Notes: a model not told the origin generated them from the sequence alone. A DNA stretch of 64,000 bases from Natronococcus sp. A-GB7 (GCF_029688865.1 NZ_JARUKV010000007.1:62001-126000), one strand, 5' to 3'; shown: positions 44,562 to 53,227, counted from the first letter of the stretch. A program made the numbers and translations.

Positions 44562-45758
44562 ATGGCACGCGTATCACTCAGCAACGTCACGAAGCGCTAC
44601 GATGACGTCGTCGCGGTCGACGACATGAATCTCGAGATCGAGGACGGAGAGTTCGTCTGTTTCGTCGGCCCCTCGGGTTGTGGGAAGTCGACGACGATGG
44701 AGACGATCGCCGGGCTCACGAAGCCGACCGATGGAACGATCCGGATCGGCGACGCCGACGTCACCAACCTGCCGCCAAAGGATCGGGGTGTGTCGATGGT
44801 CTTCCAGAACATCGCGCTGTTCCCCCACATGGACGTCTACGAGAACATCTCGTTCGGGCTTCGGCTGCGGAAGTACGACCAGGACGAGATCGACCGTCGG
44901 GTCGACAACGCCTCGGAGATCGTCCAGCTCGAGGGGATGCTCGATCGCGAGCCCAACGAACTCTCGGGCGGCCAGCAACAGCGGGTCGCGATCGCACGGG
45001 CGATCGTTCGCAACCCGGACGTCTTCCTGATGGACGAGCCGCTGGCGAACCTGGACGCGAAGCTCCGGGTCCACATGCGAACCGAGCTCCAGCGCCTGCA
45101 CAAGCAACTGGACACGACGATCATCTACGTCACCCACGACCAGGCCGAGGCGATGACGATGTCCGATCGGATCGCCGTCCTCAACGCGGGACAGCTCCAG
45201 CAGATCGATCCGCCGCTGGTCTGTTACAACGAGCCCGCGAACCTGTTCGTCGCCGGCTTCATCGGCTCGCCGTCGATGAACTTCACCGACGGCGAACTCG
45301 TCGACGGCGGCATCACGACCGAACACTTCGATATCGAGTTCGACACGACCGAACTCGGCGTCGGGCCGGGCGACGAGATCACGGCCGGGGTCCGCCCGGA
45401 GGACATCTACCTCACCAGAAACGAGGACGAGGTCGACTACCCCTCCGAAGTGATCGAGGCGACGACCGACGTGCTCGAGCCGATGGGCGACGAGATCTTC
45501 GTCTACCTCTCGCTGGACGGCACCAGCGGCTCCTCGATGACCAGCGACGAGGCCGCCGGCGCCGCCAACCAGCTGTTGATGAGCGTCGACCCCGACACGG
45601 AGATCGAGGAGGACGAGTCGGTCTCGATCGTGCTCGATCGTTCGAAGGTCCACCTGTTCGACACCGCGTCGGGCGACGCGCTCGCACACGGCATCATCGA
45701 CCTCTCGGAGGCCGAACGAACGAGAGCGGCGGCCGAATCCGGTGGTCAGCATGAGTAG
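44562..45758 (+). CDS. Sugar ABC transporter ATP-binding protein (UgpC/MsmK type)
   Basis: A 398-residue ATPase. Walker A GPSGCGKST is at 36-44, the signature LSGGQQQR at 134-141, Walker B VFLMDEP at 154-160, and the H-loop His at 192. A C-terminal OB/TOBE-like regulatory domain of about 160 residues resembles the UgpC/MalK subfamily. It is the last large gene of the transport operon, and its 3' end overlaps the next small gene by eight bases. Confidence 0.93.
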   Translation: MARVSLSNVTKRYDDVVAVDDMNLEIEDGEFVCFVGPSGCGKSTTMETIAGLTKPTDGTIRIGDADVTNLPPKDRGVSMVFQNIALFPHMDVYENISFGLRLRKYDQDEIDRRVDNASEIVQLEGMLDREPNELSGGQQQRVAIARAIVRNPDVFLMDEPLANLDAKLRVHMRTELQRLHKQLDTTIIYVTHDQAEAMTMSDRIAVLNAGQLQQIDPPLVCYNEPANLFVAGFIGSPSMNFTDGELVDGGITTEHFDIEFDTTELGVGPGDEITAGVRPEDIYLTRNEDEVDYPSEVIEATTDVLEPMGDEIFVYLSLDGTSGSSMTSDEAAGAANQLLMSVDPDTEIEEDESVSIVLDRSKVHLFDTASGDALAHGIIDLSEAERTRAAAESGGQHE

Positions 45759-45954
45759 CCTCGTTCCCGTCGTCTACTACGGGGGCTTTCTCGTGCTGTT
45801 TTTCTTCTGGATCTACGGGATCGTCTCGTTCGGTCTGGACGTCAAGAACAAGGTCATCCCCGGTATCAGACAGTACCGTCGCGGCCGCAAGCGCCAGCAG
45901 GCAAAACAGGAGCGCGACCAGGAGCAGAACGAGCAAGAACAGCAGCTGTACTGA
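45751..45954 (+). CDS. 67-residue membrane protein coupled to the sugar ABC operon
   Basis: A short protein with one hydrophobic span (about 6-28) and a basic then Gln/Glu-rich tail (RQYRRGRKRQQAKQ). It starts at ATG 45751, eight bases inside the ATPase stop (ATGAGTAG), so it is translationally coupled. No known domain. The position suggests a small accessory or stabilising subunit of the transporter. Confidence 0.72.
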   Translation: MSSLVPVVYYGGFLVLFFFWIYGIVSFGLDVKNKVIPGIRQYRRGRKRQQAKQERDQEQNEQEQQLY

Positions 45955-46083
45955 ACGGCTGACCGAACGCGTTTTCGATCTCGGCTCGAGCGATGCGTGG
46001 AGACCGAACGCCTAACTGCATTTTCCGGAAACGCCGTTTCATAGGCCGTCTATCCGCCGTCCGCGAATCTGACTCCACCCGGA

Positions 46084-46090
46084 TTTATTG
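46084..46090 (+). promoter_or_regulatory. TATA-like box of the sugar isomerase/epimerase
   Basis: TTTATTG, 26-32 bases before the ATG at 46116. The isomerase can therefore be transcribed apart from the ABC operon. Confidence 0.45.
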
Positions 46091-46115
46091 ACTCTCGTCA
46101 CGACGGTTTGCCCGC

Positions 46116-47084
46116 ATGGATATCGGCGTACACACCCCACCGCTCGCTGACGAATCGCTCGAGGGCGCCCTGGCGTACCTCTCGGATATCGGCGTCGACG
46201 CGATCGAACCCGGCGTCGGCGGCTTCCCCGGCGACGACCACCTCGCTCGTGAGGAGTACTTGGACGACGAGGACGCCCGGCTCGAGCTCGAAGAGCTGCT
46301 CTCCGAGTTCGACATGCGTATCAGCGCGCTCGCGACGCACAACAACCCGCTGCACCCGGACGACGAGCGAGCCGACGAGGCCGGCACCGAGCTCCGCGAG
46401 GCGATCGAGCTCGCCGATCAGCTCGACGTCGGGACCGTGACCTGCTTCTCCGGGCTCCCCGCGGGCGGCCCCGACGACGAGGTGCCCAACTGGATCACCG
46501 CACCCTGGCCGACCGAGCACGCCGACGCCCACGACTACCAGTGGGAGGTCGCCGTCGACTACTGGTCGGATCTCGCCGAGTACGCCGACGACCACGGCGT
46601 CGACCTCGCGATCGAGATGCACCCGAACATGCTGGTCTACGAACCACACGGGATGGCCCGTCTGCGGGAGGAGACCAACGAGCGCGTCGGCGCGAACTTC
46701 GACCCCTCGCATCTGTACTGGCAGGACATCTCGATCACCGACGCGATCCGCTACCTCGGCGAGCGCGATGCGATCCACCACTTCCACGCCAAGGACACGA
46801 AGGTCTACGAGGAGCAGGCTCGAGAGAAGGGCGTCCTCGACACGACGGCCTACGACGACGAGCCGAACCGGTCGTGGCTGTTCCGGTCGGTGGGCTACGG
46901 CCACGGCGAGGGCCACTGGAAGGACGTCGTCTCGACGCTGCGGATGGTCGGCTACGACGGCGCGCTGAGCATCGAACACGAGGACTCGCTGACCAGCTCC
47001 CGGGAGGGCCTCGAGAAGGCCGTCGAGATCCTCGAGCGGGCCGTCTTCCGCGAACAGCCCGGCGAGGCCTACTGGGCCGAGTAG
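46116..47084 (+). CDS. Sugar phosphate isomerase/epimerase-family protein (AP-endonuclease 2 fold)
   Basis: A 322-residue TIM-barrel enzyme of the xylose isomerase-like family. It has metal-ligand type motifs DLAIEMHPNMLVYEPHGMARLREETNERVGANFDPSHLYWQ and HHFHAKDTKVYEEQ, then SIEHEDSL near the end. Glu, Asp and His at these places bind a divalent cation. Such enzymes isomerise or epimerise sugars. Its position downstream of the ABC importer suggests it processes the imported sugar; the specific reaction is unknown. Confidence 0.87.
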   Translation: MDIGVHTPPLADESLEGALAYLSDIGVDAIEPGVGGFPGDDHLAREEYLDDEDARLELEELLSEFDMRISALATHNNPLHPDDERADEAGTELREAIELADQLDVGTVTCFSGLPAGGPDDEVPNWITAPWPTEHADAHDYQWEVAVDYWSDLAEYADDHGVDLAIEMHPNMLVYEPHGMARLREETNERVGANFDPSHLYWQDISITDAIRYLGERDAIHHFHAKDTKVYEEQAREKGVLDTTAYDDEPNRSWLFRSVGYGHGEGHWKDVVSTLRMVGYDGALSIEHEDSLTSSREGLEKAVEILERAVFREQPGEAYWAE

Positions 47085-47136
47085 ACGCCCTGCGAGCGAT
47101 CGTGGCGGTTCGAGACGCGTTCCGACCGCGTCGAAC

Positions 47137-47508
47137 TCACTCTCCGAACTCCTCGATCCGTTCGTGTACCTGCTCGCTCCACTCGTCGACCGCCCGATGC
47201 ATTCGCGATTTGGTCTCGGGGAGCGGGAGCGCGGTGTACTGGTAGACGTAACCGCCGCCGTCGAGCAGGCGTTGCGTTCGTTCGACGAGCGCTTTCTCCT
47301 CGAGGGTCCCGAGCGAACGGCTCACGCTGCTTCGGTCGCGGTCGAGATCCGTCGCCAACTCCGCCGTCGTACTTCCCGGCGCCTTCGACAGTGCGGTGTA
47401 CGTCCGGCTCTCGTGGGGCTGCACGCCGAACACGCACTCGAGCACTCGCTCGAACTCCGGCTCGTCGACGAGCATGAGCGCCTCGAGATCCCGTTCGCCG
47501 TCGGTCAT
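47137..47508 (-). CDS. Winged-helix regulator, TrmB-type DNA-binding domain only
   Basis: A 123-residue protein consisting of a single winged-helix domain, TTAELATDLDRDRSSVSRSLGTLEEKALVERTQ (about 46-78), followed by a short C-terminal helix. It resembles haloarchaeal TrmB/MarR-like regulators but lacks a ligand domain. Start at ATG 47508. It is convergent with the sugar isomerase gene. Targets unknown. Confidence 0.75.
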   Translation of the reverse strand: MTDGERDLEALMLVDEPEFERVLECVFGVQPHESRTYTALSKAPGSTTAELATDLDRDRSSVSRSLGTLEEKALVERTQRLLDGGGYVYQYTALPLPETKSRMHRAVDEWSEQVHERIEEFGE

Positions 47509-47642
47509 AGGGGATACTGCGTGTCCGACCCAGTTAACGGTACGGTAGCCGGGGGTCGAGCGGCCTCGAGAGCGGACTGGGGCGGGGTTGGACGGTGGCA
47601 GCGAACGTCGGAGGGGACGTCCGTGAGAGTTCCGAGGAGGGG

Positions 47643-47921
47643 TCAGGCCGTGGTGCTCGCCGGCTCGGGCTCTCCCTCCGGGCGCTCGCGCCGTGCCAGG
47701 TGGTATCGCTCGAGACAGTCGCGAAGCTCGTCGGACGTGTCGTGCGTGAGAAGTTTCATCGGCGTATCGCAGTAGTAGGTCCCGGCGTTCCGTCTGATGA
47801 CGACGTCCATCGACTGACCGAGGATCGATAGTTCGATGACGACGCGGCCGCCACGTTCCAGCACAGCGAGGATCTCCGCGGCGGTCAGCTCCTTTCGTGA
47901 AACGCGTTTGATCTCTGTCAT
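47643..47921 (-). CDS. Small haloarchaeal protein (DUF8001-like)
   Basis: A 92-residue protein: KRVSRKELTAAEILAVLERGGRVVIELSILGQSMDVVIRR, then TYYCDTPMKLLTHDTSDELRDCLERYHLAR. The short beta-strand and helix pattern and the KRVSRxELTAxEIL start match a small haloarchaeal family I recall as DUF8001. No function can be assigned. It is 134 bases upstream of the winged-helix gene on the same strand. Confidence 0.65.
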   Translation of the reverse strand: MTEIKRVSRKELTAAEILAVLERGGRVVIELSILGQSMDVVIRRNAGTYYCDTPMKLLTHDTSDELRDCLERYHLARRERPEGEPEPASTTA

Positions 47922-48196
47922 AGATGGGGCGTGTGGGCTCGGTGCGGTGGCCGTCGTTTCGGCGGTCGAACGGGGTCGCCGTCCGCCGGATCGAGCGCGC
48001 TCGTGGTAGTTCGAAGGTCGTTTCGACTAATGAAGGTTGTTCAACGAGACGACAAACTTCCTTGCAACTCTCTCTAGAGTTCACGCCGAACATCGCGTCC
48101 CCATCGCTACCCAGCGACCGTCGTGATCCGGGCGGTCGCCGGTCGAGTCCCGACCCCGCCGATTCGGATCCCCTCGCAGGAAGCGCCCTCCGTTCG
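47922..48196. other. Intergenic stretch without a supported gene
   Basis: About 275 bases between the DUF8001-like gene and the IS scar. The first bases should hold the promoter of the minus-strand gene. The plus strand has a 115-codon open frame, but its composition is low-complexity and unlike neighbouring genes. Its last part runs into the IS right end (IEEKAHDFSRG), so I read it as remnant DNA. Confidence 0.5.
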
Positions 48197-48256
48197 ACGA
48201 GGGCGTTACACGAAATCGAGGAGAAAGCCCACGACTTCAGTCGTGGGAGAAGTCAC
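48197..48256 (+). mobile_element. Orphan IS200/IS605-type right end with terminal hairpin
   Basis: CCCACGACTTCAGTCGTGGG (48228-48247) is a perfect 9-bp stem with a two-base loop. The flanking GGGCGTTACACG and GAGAAAG before it, and GAGAAGTCAC after it, are as in the right ends of haloarchaeal IS605/IS1341 elements. A plus-strand peptide ending IEEKAHDFSRG is typical of the overlapped tnpB 3' end. No tnpB or tnpA is present, so only the end remains. The hairpin lies directly after the stop of the minus-strand membrane gene at 48253. Confidence 0.8.
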
Positions 48257-48558
48257 TTGAGGGTGACGTAGACGAGCGAGACCAGTGCCAGGAACTGCAG
48301 TCCGCGCAGAACCAGCATCACGCGGTGGACGAGCGGTTCGTATCCGTACAGCATCGCCTCCGCGAAAAAGAAGTAGACGGCGACGAGGTTCTCGAGCATT
48401 AGAACGAGGCTAAACAGTAGCAAACCGAGAACGAGCGGCGTGCGGAACCGGCGGTAGTTCTGGGCCCACACGTACGTCAACACGCCGAGTAGGACGAGGT
48501 TCCCTCCCGAGAGCGCGGTCGCGACCGTAACTTCCGTCGTAATTGCCATGTCACTCAC
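48253..48558 (-). CDS. Haloarchaeal three-helix membrane protein
   Basis: A 101-residue protein with three hydrophobic helices (about 15-35, 40-62, 78-99) and the loop WAQNYRRFRTPLVLG. It occurs next to a small wHTH gene with a four-base overlap, as in a haloarchaeal regulator/membrane-protein pair. Its stop codon TGA falls within the conserved right-end sequence of the adjacent IS remnant. Function unknown. Confidence 0.75.
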   Translation of the reverse strand: MSDMAITTEVTVATALSGGNLVLLGVLTYVWAQNYRRFRTPLVLGLLLFSLVLMLENLVAVYFFFAEAMLYGYEPLVHRVMLVLRGLQFLALVSLVYVTLK

Positions 48559-48830
48559 TCAAGTTTGTCCGTGATCGACTCGAACGCGGCCCTGTGGCCC
48601 TCGAACTGCTCGGTCAGGAAGTAGAGCTTGCCGTACTCCTGGCTGCCCTCTTCGACGACGTCGTGTTCCTCGAGCAGGTCGAGGTGGTACCGTACCGTGT
48701 TGTACTCGACGTCGAGTTCGTCGGCTAACTGGTTCGCGTTTCGCGGCCGATCGTCGAGCTCCCGAATAATTCGTGCTCGATTTTCGCCCCCGCGCGTACC
48801 GGCGATGAGGTACCACAGCGCCTTTTCCAT
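48555..48830 (-). CDS. ArsR-like winged-helix regulator
   Basis: A 91-residue DNA-binding protein: ENRARIIRELDDRPRNANQLADELDVEYNTVRYHLDLLEEHDVVEE is a complete winged helix. It is short and has no cysteine metal site, so it may be constitutive or respond to its partner. It is the first gene of a pair with the membrane protein at 48253, overlapping by four bases. A TAAATAG element lies 31-37 bases upstream. Confidence 0.82.
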   Translation of the reverse strand: MEKALWYLIAGTRGGENRARIIRELDDRPRNANQLADELDVEYNTVRYHLDLLEEHDVVEEGSQEYGKLYFLTEQFEGHRAAFESITDKLE

Positions 48831-49267
48831 CCGAACGGTCTGGCGTTAGTGTGACTGTGCTAAATAGTTCACCCACTCCCACCCGAGGATTCGGCAGCAC
48901 CGACCGGGATCGGGGTGGGCTTACTTTAGAGGGGGCTGCCGGGGCTATCTGCGGGGAAGGAACACCGTCGACGGAACCGGGGGAACCGGTAACCATAGCG
49001 CCTCGGCCGATGTAGGATACCCCAAGGTGAACGTGTCGCTCCGGCGTGCATGCGGATGCACGACCGCCGAACGATTTTACCGGTCCTCGAGTGAGCCGTC
49101 TTTCGAGCAGCCCGCCGAAGCGTACTGGGACAGTAACCGCTCCACCGTTCGATCGGCCGCTCGGTAATCGGAGACGCCCCGTTCGATGTCGACACGGTCT
49201 CCGACGGACGGTCGAGCCTTCTCGCTCGCGCACAGGGCTTATCTGGCGCGCAGGGTTTGAGTACCAT
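48831..49267. other. Intergenic region, no supported gene
   Basis: A 437-base gap between divergent genes. It holds the regulator's TATA-like TAAATAG (48861-48867) and the leader of the kinase. Long frames on either strand have irregular composition, and no small gene stands out. Confidence 0.5.
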
Positions 49268-51589
49268 ATGAGTGAGCGGAGCGGATCCAGAATGGCGTTC
49301 TGGGACGATGCGGCCGAAGACGATGCCCATCAGCGGTACCAGACGCTTCTTCACACGATCGGCGACGGGATCTTTCAGCTCGACGCCGAGGGCCGCTTCG
49401 TCGCAGTGAACGATGTTCTCCGCGAATTAACGGGGTACGCGTACGACGACCTTCTGGGGGAGCAGATCGCCGAGATCCTCGACACCGACGGGTTGGGGAT
49501 CGAGCGCGAAATCGAGCGACTCCGGACGAACCCCGCCGAACAGAGCGCACTCCTCGAGGTTCCCGTCCGGACCGCCGGCGAGAACGCGGTGCTCTGTGAC
49601 GTTCGAGTAAATCCGTTCGACGAGGACGAGTCCCTGCGGGGTGCCGTCGGGACCGTCCGCGAGATCGCCGGCCGAAACCGAACGGAGTTCGACTGGGACC
49701 AACAGCACCGCGAGTTCGAGTACGAGGGAGAGAGCTACGAGATAACGCGGGACCTCCAGGAGAGCGAAGAGCGACTGCGGCTCGCGCTCCAGGCCGGCGA
49801 GCTGGGCATGTGGGAGCTCGATCTCCGGACCCGGAAGTCGCCCGTCCGGTCGCCCCAGCACGATCGGATCTTCGGCTACGAGGAGCTCCGAGAGGACTGG
49901 AGCTTCGAAACGTTTCTCGAGCACGTCCACCCGGAGGATCGCGAGTTCGTCGAGCGCAGTTTCGAGGAGGCCTTCGAGACGGGAACGTGGGAGTTCGACT
50001 GTCGGATCGTCCGAACCGACGGCGAACAGCGGTGGATCGCGGCCCAGGGCGAGTTCTACTACGATACCGACGGGGAGGCGGTTCGTGCGATCGGAGTCGT
50101 TCAGGACGTCACCGAACAAAAGGCGAACGCGAAGTCGCGGCTCGAGGCCGCGACCGACGCCGGCGCCGTCGGGACCTGGGAGTGGCACGTTCCCGACGAT
50201 CGTATGGTCGTCGGCACGTCGTTCGCCGATCAGTTCGGAGTCGATCCCGACGCCGCCCGCGAGGGCGTCTCGCTCGAGCAGTTCGTCTCGTCGATTCACG
50301 AGGCCGACCGCGAGCGTGTCAGAGAAAAAATCGAGACCGCGGTCGAGACCTGTGGGAAGTACGAGGCGGAGTACCGCGTCTGGAACGCCGACGACGAACT
50401 CCGGTGGGTGTTCGCCCGCGGCCACGTCGAGTGTGACGAGGACGGGAACGCGCTGACGTTCCCGGGAACGCTCACCGATATCACCGACCGAAAGCGAGCC
50501 GAGATCGAGGCCGAAAACCAGTCGCGGCAGCTCGAGACGCTGTTTCAGGTCCTGCCCGTCGGCGCCGTCGTCGCCGACGGGAACGGCTCGTTGCTCAGGG
50601 CCAACGACGTTGCCAGGGACATCTGGGGCGGCGACGTGTTCGATGCGCAGTCCGTCGACGAGTACGACAAGTACTCGGCGGTGTGGGCCAACACGGGCGA
50701 GTCCGTCGAGCCCGAGGAGTGGACGATGGCCCAGGTGCTTCGCGGCGAGACCGTCACGGAGCCGAACGTGTACGAGATCCGTACGTTCGACGGCGAGCGT
50801 CGAATCATTATGGAGCACGGCAAACCGGTAAAAGACGCCAACGGCGACGTGATTCGAGCGATCGTGACGCTCACCGACATCACCGAGCGGAAGACGTACG
50901 AGCAGAAACTCGAGGAGTCGAACGAACGGCTCGAACAGTTCGCCTACGCGGCCTCTCACGACCTCCAGGAACCCCTGCGGATGATCACGAGCTACCTCGA
51001 GTTGCTCGAGGGTCGGTACGGCGACGAACTCGACGACGACGCCGAGGAGTTCCTCGAGTTCGCCGTCGACGGCGCCGATCGGATGCGAGAGATGGTCGAC
51101 GGGCTGCTCGACTTCGCGCGCGTCGATACGAAAGACGAGCCGTTCGAGCCCGTCGCGCTCGACGACGTACTCGAGGAGACGCTCGATACCCTCCGGATAA
51201 AAGTAGACGAGAGCGAAGCCGAAATCGAGGCGGAGTCGCTTCCCCGCGTGCGAGGCGACGAATCCCAGCTTCGACAGCTCTTCCAGAACCTCCTGAGCAA
51301 CGCGATCGAGTACTCCGGCGACGGGCCGCCGCGAGTCCGCATCGAGGCCGAACGCGCCGGCGACACCTGGACGATAGTGGTCCGCGACGAGGGGATCGGA
51401 ATCGATCCCGACGAGCAGGACCGCGTCTTCGGCGTGTTCGAACGGCTCCACGGTCAGGAGGAACACTCCGGAACCGGGATCGGGCTCGCGCTCTGTGAGC
51501 GGATCGTCGAACGCCACGGCGGCGAGATCTGGGTCGATTCGGAACCCGATGAGGGAACGGCGTTCTCGTTCACGCTCCCCGCGGCGTAA
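49268..51589 (+). CDS. Multi-PAS sensor histidine kinase
   Basis: A 773-residue cytoplasmic kinase without predicted membrane helices. It has four PAS-type domains: about 24-135, 165-280, 290-410 and 420-530. The repeated RTDGEQRWIAAQGEF/VVQDVTEQK and FARGHVECDEDGNALTF/TDITDRK blocks are PAC motifs. HisKA (SHDLQEPLRMITSYLELLEG, His564) is followed by HATPase_c with NLLSNAIEYS (N box), RDEGIGIDPDE (G1) and GTGIGLALC (G2). It autophosphorylates and passes the phosphate to a response regulator, none of which is adjacent. Start ATG at 49268; the next in-frame ATG is 24 bases on. Confidence 0.9.
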   Translation: MSERSGSRMAFWDDAAEDDAHQRYQTLLHTIGDGIFQLDAEGRFVAVNDVLRELTGYAYDDLLGEQIAEILDTDGLGIEREIERLRTNPAEQSALLEVPVRTAGENAVLCDVRVNPFDEDESLRGAVGTVREIAGRNRTEFDWDQQHREFEYEGESYEITRDLQESEERLRLALQAGELGMWELDLRTRKSPVRSPQHDRIFGYEELREDWSFETFLEHVHPEDREFVERSFEEAFETGTWEFDCRIVRTDGEQRWIAAQGEFYYDTDGEAVRAIGVVQDVTEQKANAKSRLEAATDAGAVGTWEWHVPDDRMVVGTSFADQFGVDPDAAREGVSLEQFVSSIHEADRERVREKIETAVETCGKYEAEYRVWNADDELRWVFARGHVECDEDGNALTFPGTLTDITDRKRAEIEAENQSRQLETLFQVLPVGAVVADGNGSLLRANDVARDIWGGDVFDAQSVDEYDKYSAVWANTGESVEPEEWTMAQVLRGETVTEPNVYEIRTFDGERRIIMEHGKPVKDANGDVIRAIVTLTDITERKTYEQKLEESNERLEQFAYAASHDLQEPLRMITSYLELLEGRYGDELDDDAEEFLEFAVDGADRMREMVDGLLDFARVDTKDEPFEPVALDDVLEETLDTLRIKVDESEAEIEAESLPRVRGDESQLRQLFQNLLSNAIEYSGDGPPRVRIEAERAGDTWTIVVRDEGIGIDPDEQDRVFGVFERLHGQEEHSGTGIGLALCERIVERHGGEIWVDSEPDEGTAFSFTLPAA

Positions 51590-51711
51590 AACATCGTCTC
51601 GGTCCGCCGTACTGTGGTTCGCGGAGCCCGCGAGTGAAACGGCAGGAACCGGACTGGCACCCGAAACGTCGAACTGTCCGGACGACCCCGTTACAGAGAA
51701 ACAGCGCGAAA

Positions 51712-51732
51712 TCCCACGCTTCAGTCGTGGGA
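51712..51732 (+). mobile_element. Second orphan IS605-type hairpin (short, imperfect)
   Basis: TCCCACG (51712-51718) and CGTGGGA (51726-51732) with loop CTTCAGT: the same right-end hairpin as at 48228 with one A lost from the left arm. It is in the same orientation as the first copy. It sits six bases outside the stop codon of the aminotransferase at 51738, again at the 3' end of a minus-strand gene. No transposase gene is present. Confidence 0.72.
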
Positions 51733-51737
51733 GACGG

Positions 51738-53099
51738 TCAGGCTACCGTCGCGCTCCGTCCCGCGGCCTCGATCGCCTCGAGGAAGATGCCGATCCCGAG
51801 ATCGATCTCGCGCTCGCTGGAGTCGAGCGGCGGGAGCAGTCTGATCGTCTTCTTTCCGCAGCCGAGCGTCAACAGCCCGCGGCGCAGCGACTCCTCGACG
51901 ACGGCGCTGCGGCGCTCGGGGGTGTCGAACTCGACGGCGAGCATCAGTCCCTTCCCTCGGACGTCGACGACGTGGTCGGGCGAATCGTCCCGAAGCAGCT
52001 CCTTCGCCTGCTCGCCCCGTTCGGTGGCGTTGTCGAGCAGATCGTACTCGTCGATCGCCTCGAGAGTGAACGCGCCCATCATCGAACCCAGTAAATCGCC
52101 GCCGCCGAACGTCGAGCCAAGTCGGTTCTTCTCGCTGGGGAAGATCTCGGATCGGGAGATCGTCGCGCCGACGCGCAGTGCCTTCGCGGCGGAGATGACG
52201 TCGGGTTCGATCGGATAGTGATCGGCGGCCCAGAGCTCTCCGGTGCGGCCGACGCCGGACTGGATCTCGTCGACGATCAGCGGAATGTCGTACTCGTCGG
52301 TGACGTCTGCTACCTCCTGCATGAACGCCTCGCTGGGGAAGCGGTAGCCGCCGACGCCCTGGATCGGCTCGAGGGTCAGGAAGGCGATCTCGTCGGGGTT
52401 GATGTGGCCACCCTCCGGAGACAGCGAGTTCCGAAGCTGCGAGCCCTCGTTCGCGAAGAAGCCACAGTCACAGCTGGCGGCGTCACAGCCCCGATCGGCA
52501 CAGAACGGGACCGTCTCGATCCCGCTTATTTCGGGGTAGTGACGGGTGTAGACCTCCTTGGATTTGGTGATCGAGAGGGTCCCGAAGGTGCGCCCGTGGA
52601 AACTGCCGGCGAAGGCGACGCCGTACTTCGCGGGCGCCCGATGGTCGTGGGCGATCTTCATCGCGTTCTCCATCGACTCCGCGCCGGAGTTCGAGAGAAA
52701 GACGGTGTCCATCCCGTACTGGCTCGAGACGTCGACCAGTTTCTCCATCAGGTGGCTCGAGCCCGGCACCTCCGAGTCCTCGGGGGTGGGACCCGCACCG
52801 AAGTACATGTCCTGGCCGGCGATCTTCATCGGTTCGACGAGGTCGAACTCCCGCAGTTTGCCGGTGAGCTTCTCGTTGTTGTACCCGAGTGGCGCGGCAC
52901 CGATGTGACACGTGAAATCGAGCAAGACGTTGCCGTCGACGTCGGTGACGAACGGGCCGTCGGCCTCGCGGGTCACGTCCCACACGAACTCGTGAGAGTA
53001 CTCGCTGGGTGCCGCGTTCTCCCCGTGGAACTCGACCCACTCCTGGGCGTTAGGGCCGGGGAACGCGTCCACGTTCGGTTCGGCAGTGTCCCTGTCCAT
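51738..53099 (-). CDS. Class-III aminotransferase (lysine 6-aminotransferase-like)
   Basis: A 453-residue PLP enzyme of aminotransferase class III. It has NSGAESMENAMKIA (137-150), Asp278 in LIVDEIQSGVGRTG and the Schiff-base lysine 306 in AAKALRVGA. A short cysteine insert, CADRGCDAASCDC (200-212), and the N-terminal leader distinguish it from GABA aminotransferases. It probably transfers the terminal amino group of lysine, ornithine or a related omega-amino acid to 2-oxoglutarate. Start ATG at 53099; a palindromic operator lies just upstream. Confidence 0.87.
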   Translation of the reverse strand: MDRDTAEPNVDAFPGPNAQEWVEFHGENAAPSEYSHEFVWDVTREADGPFVTDVDGNVLLDFTCHIGAAPLGYNNEKLTGKLREFDLVEPMKIAGQDMYFGAGPTPEDSEVPGSSHLMEKLVDVSSQYGMDTVFLSNSGAESMENAMKIAHDHRAPAKYGVAFAGSFHGRTFGTLSITKSKEVYTRHYPEISGIETVPFCADRGCDAASCDCGFFANEGSQLRNSLSPEGGHINPDEIAFLTLEPIQGVGGYRFPSEAFMQEVADVTDEYDIPLIVDEIQSGVGRTGELWAADHYPIEPDVISAAKALRVGATISRSEIFPSEKNRLGSTFGGGDLLGSMMGAFTLEAIDEYDLLDNATERGEQAKELLRDDSPDHVVDVRGKGLMLAVEFDTPERRSAVVEESLRRGLLTLGCGKKTIRLLPPLDSSEREIDLGIGIFLEAIEAAGRSATVA

Positions 53100-53111
53100 A
53101 CACAGATAATG

Positions 53112-53124
53112 TGTACGTCGTACA
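53112..53124 (-). promoter_or_regulatory. Palindromic operator of the class-III aminotransferase
   Basis: TGTACGTCGTACA, a perfect 6-bp palindrome around one base, 13-25 bases before the ATG at 53099. A TATA-like TTAATG lies at its upstream edge. A repressor bound here would cover the transcription start. The half-site TGTACG also occurs upstream of the BCCT gene (55019-55024). Confidence 0.6.
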
Positions 53125-53227
53125 TTAAATGTTGTTATAGATGAGCACGGGAGTCGGGAGACGAGGATCGCGACGTCGCGGCGGGCGAGTCGCCCGAACG
53201 AAAAGAGAGTCGGTCGAAACGGTCCCG

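Noticed and set aside
47924-48271. 115-codon plus-strand frame before the IS scar
   Set aside because: Composition is irregular and it ends in the IS right-end peptide; probably remnant DNA rather than a gene.
49427-51517. A 696-codon minus-strand frame
   Set aside because: It is antisense to the PAS histidine kinase and lacks any recognisable domain.
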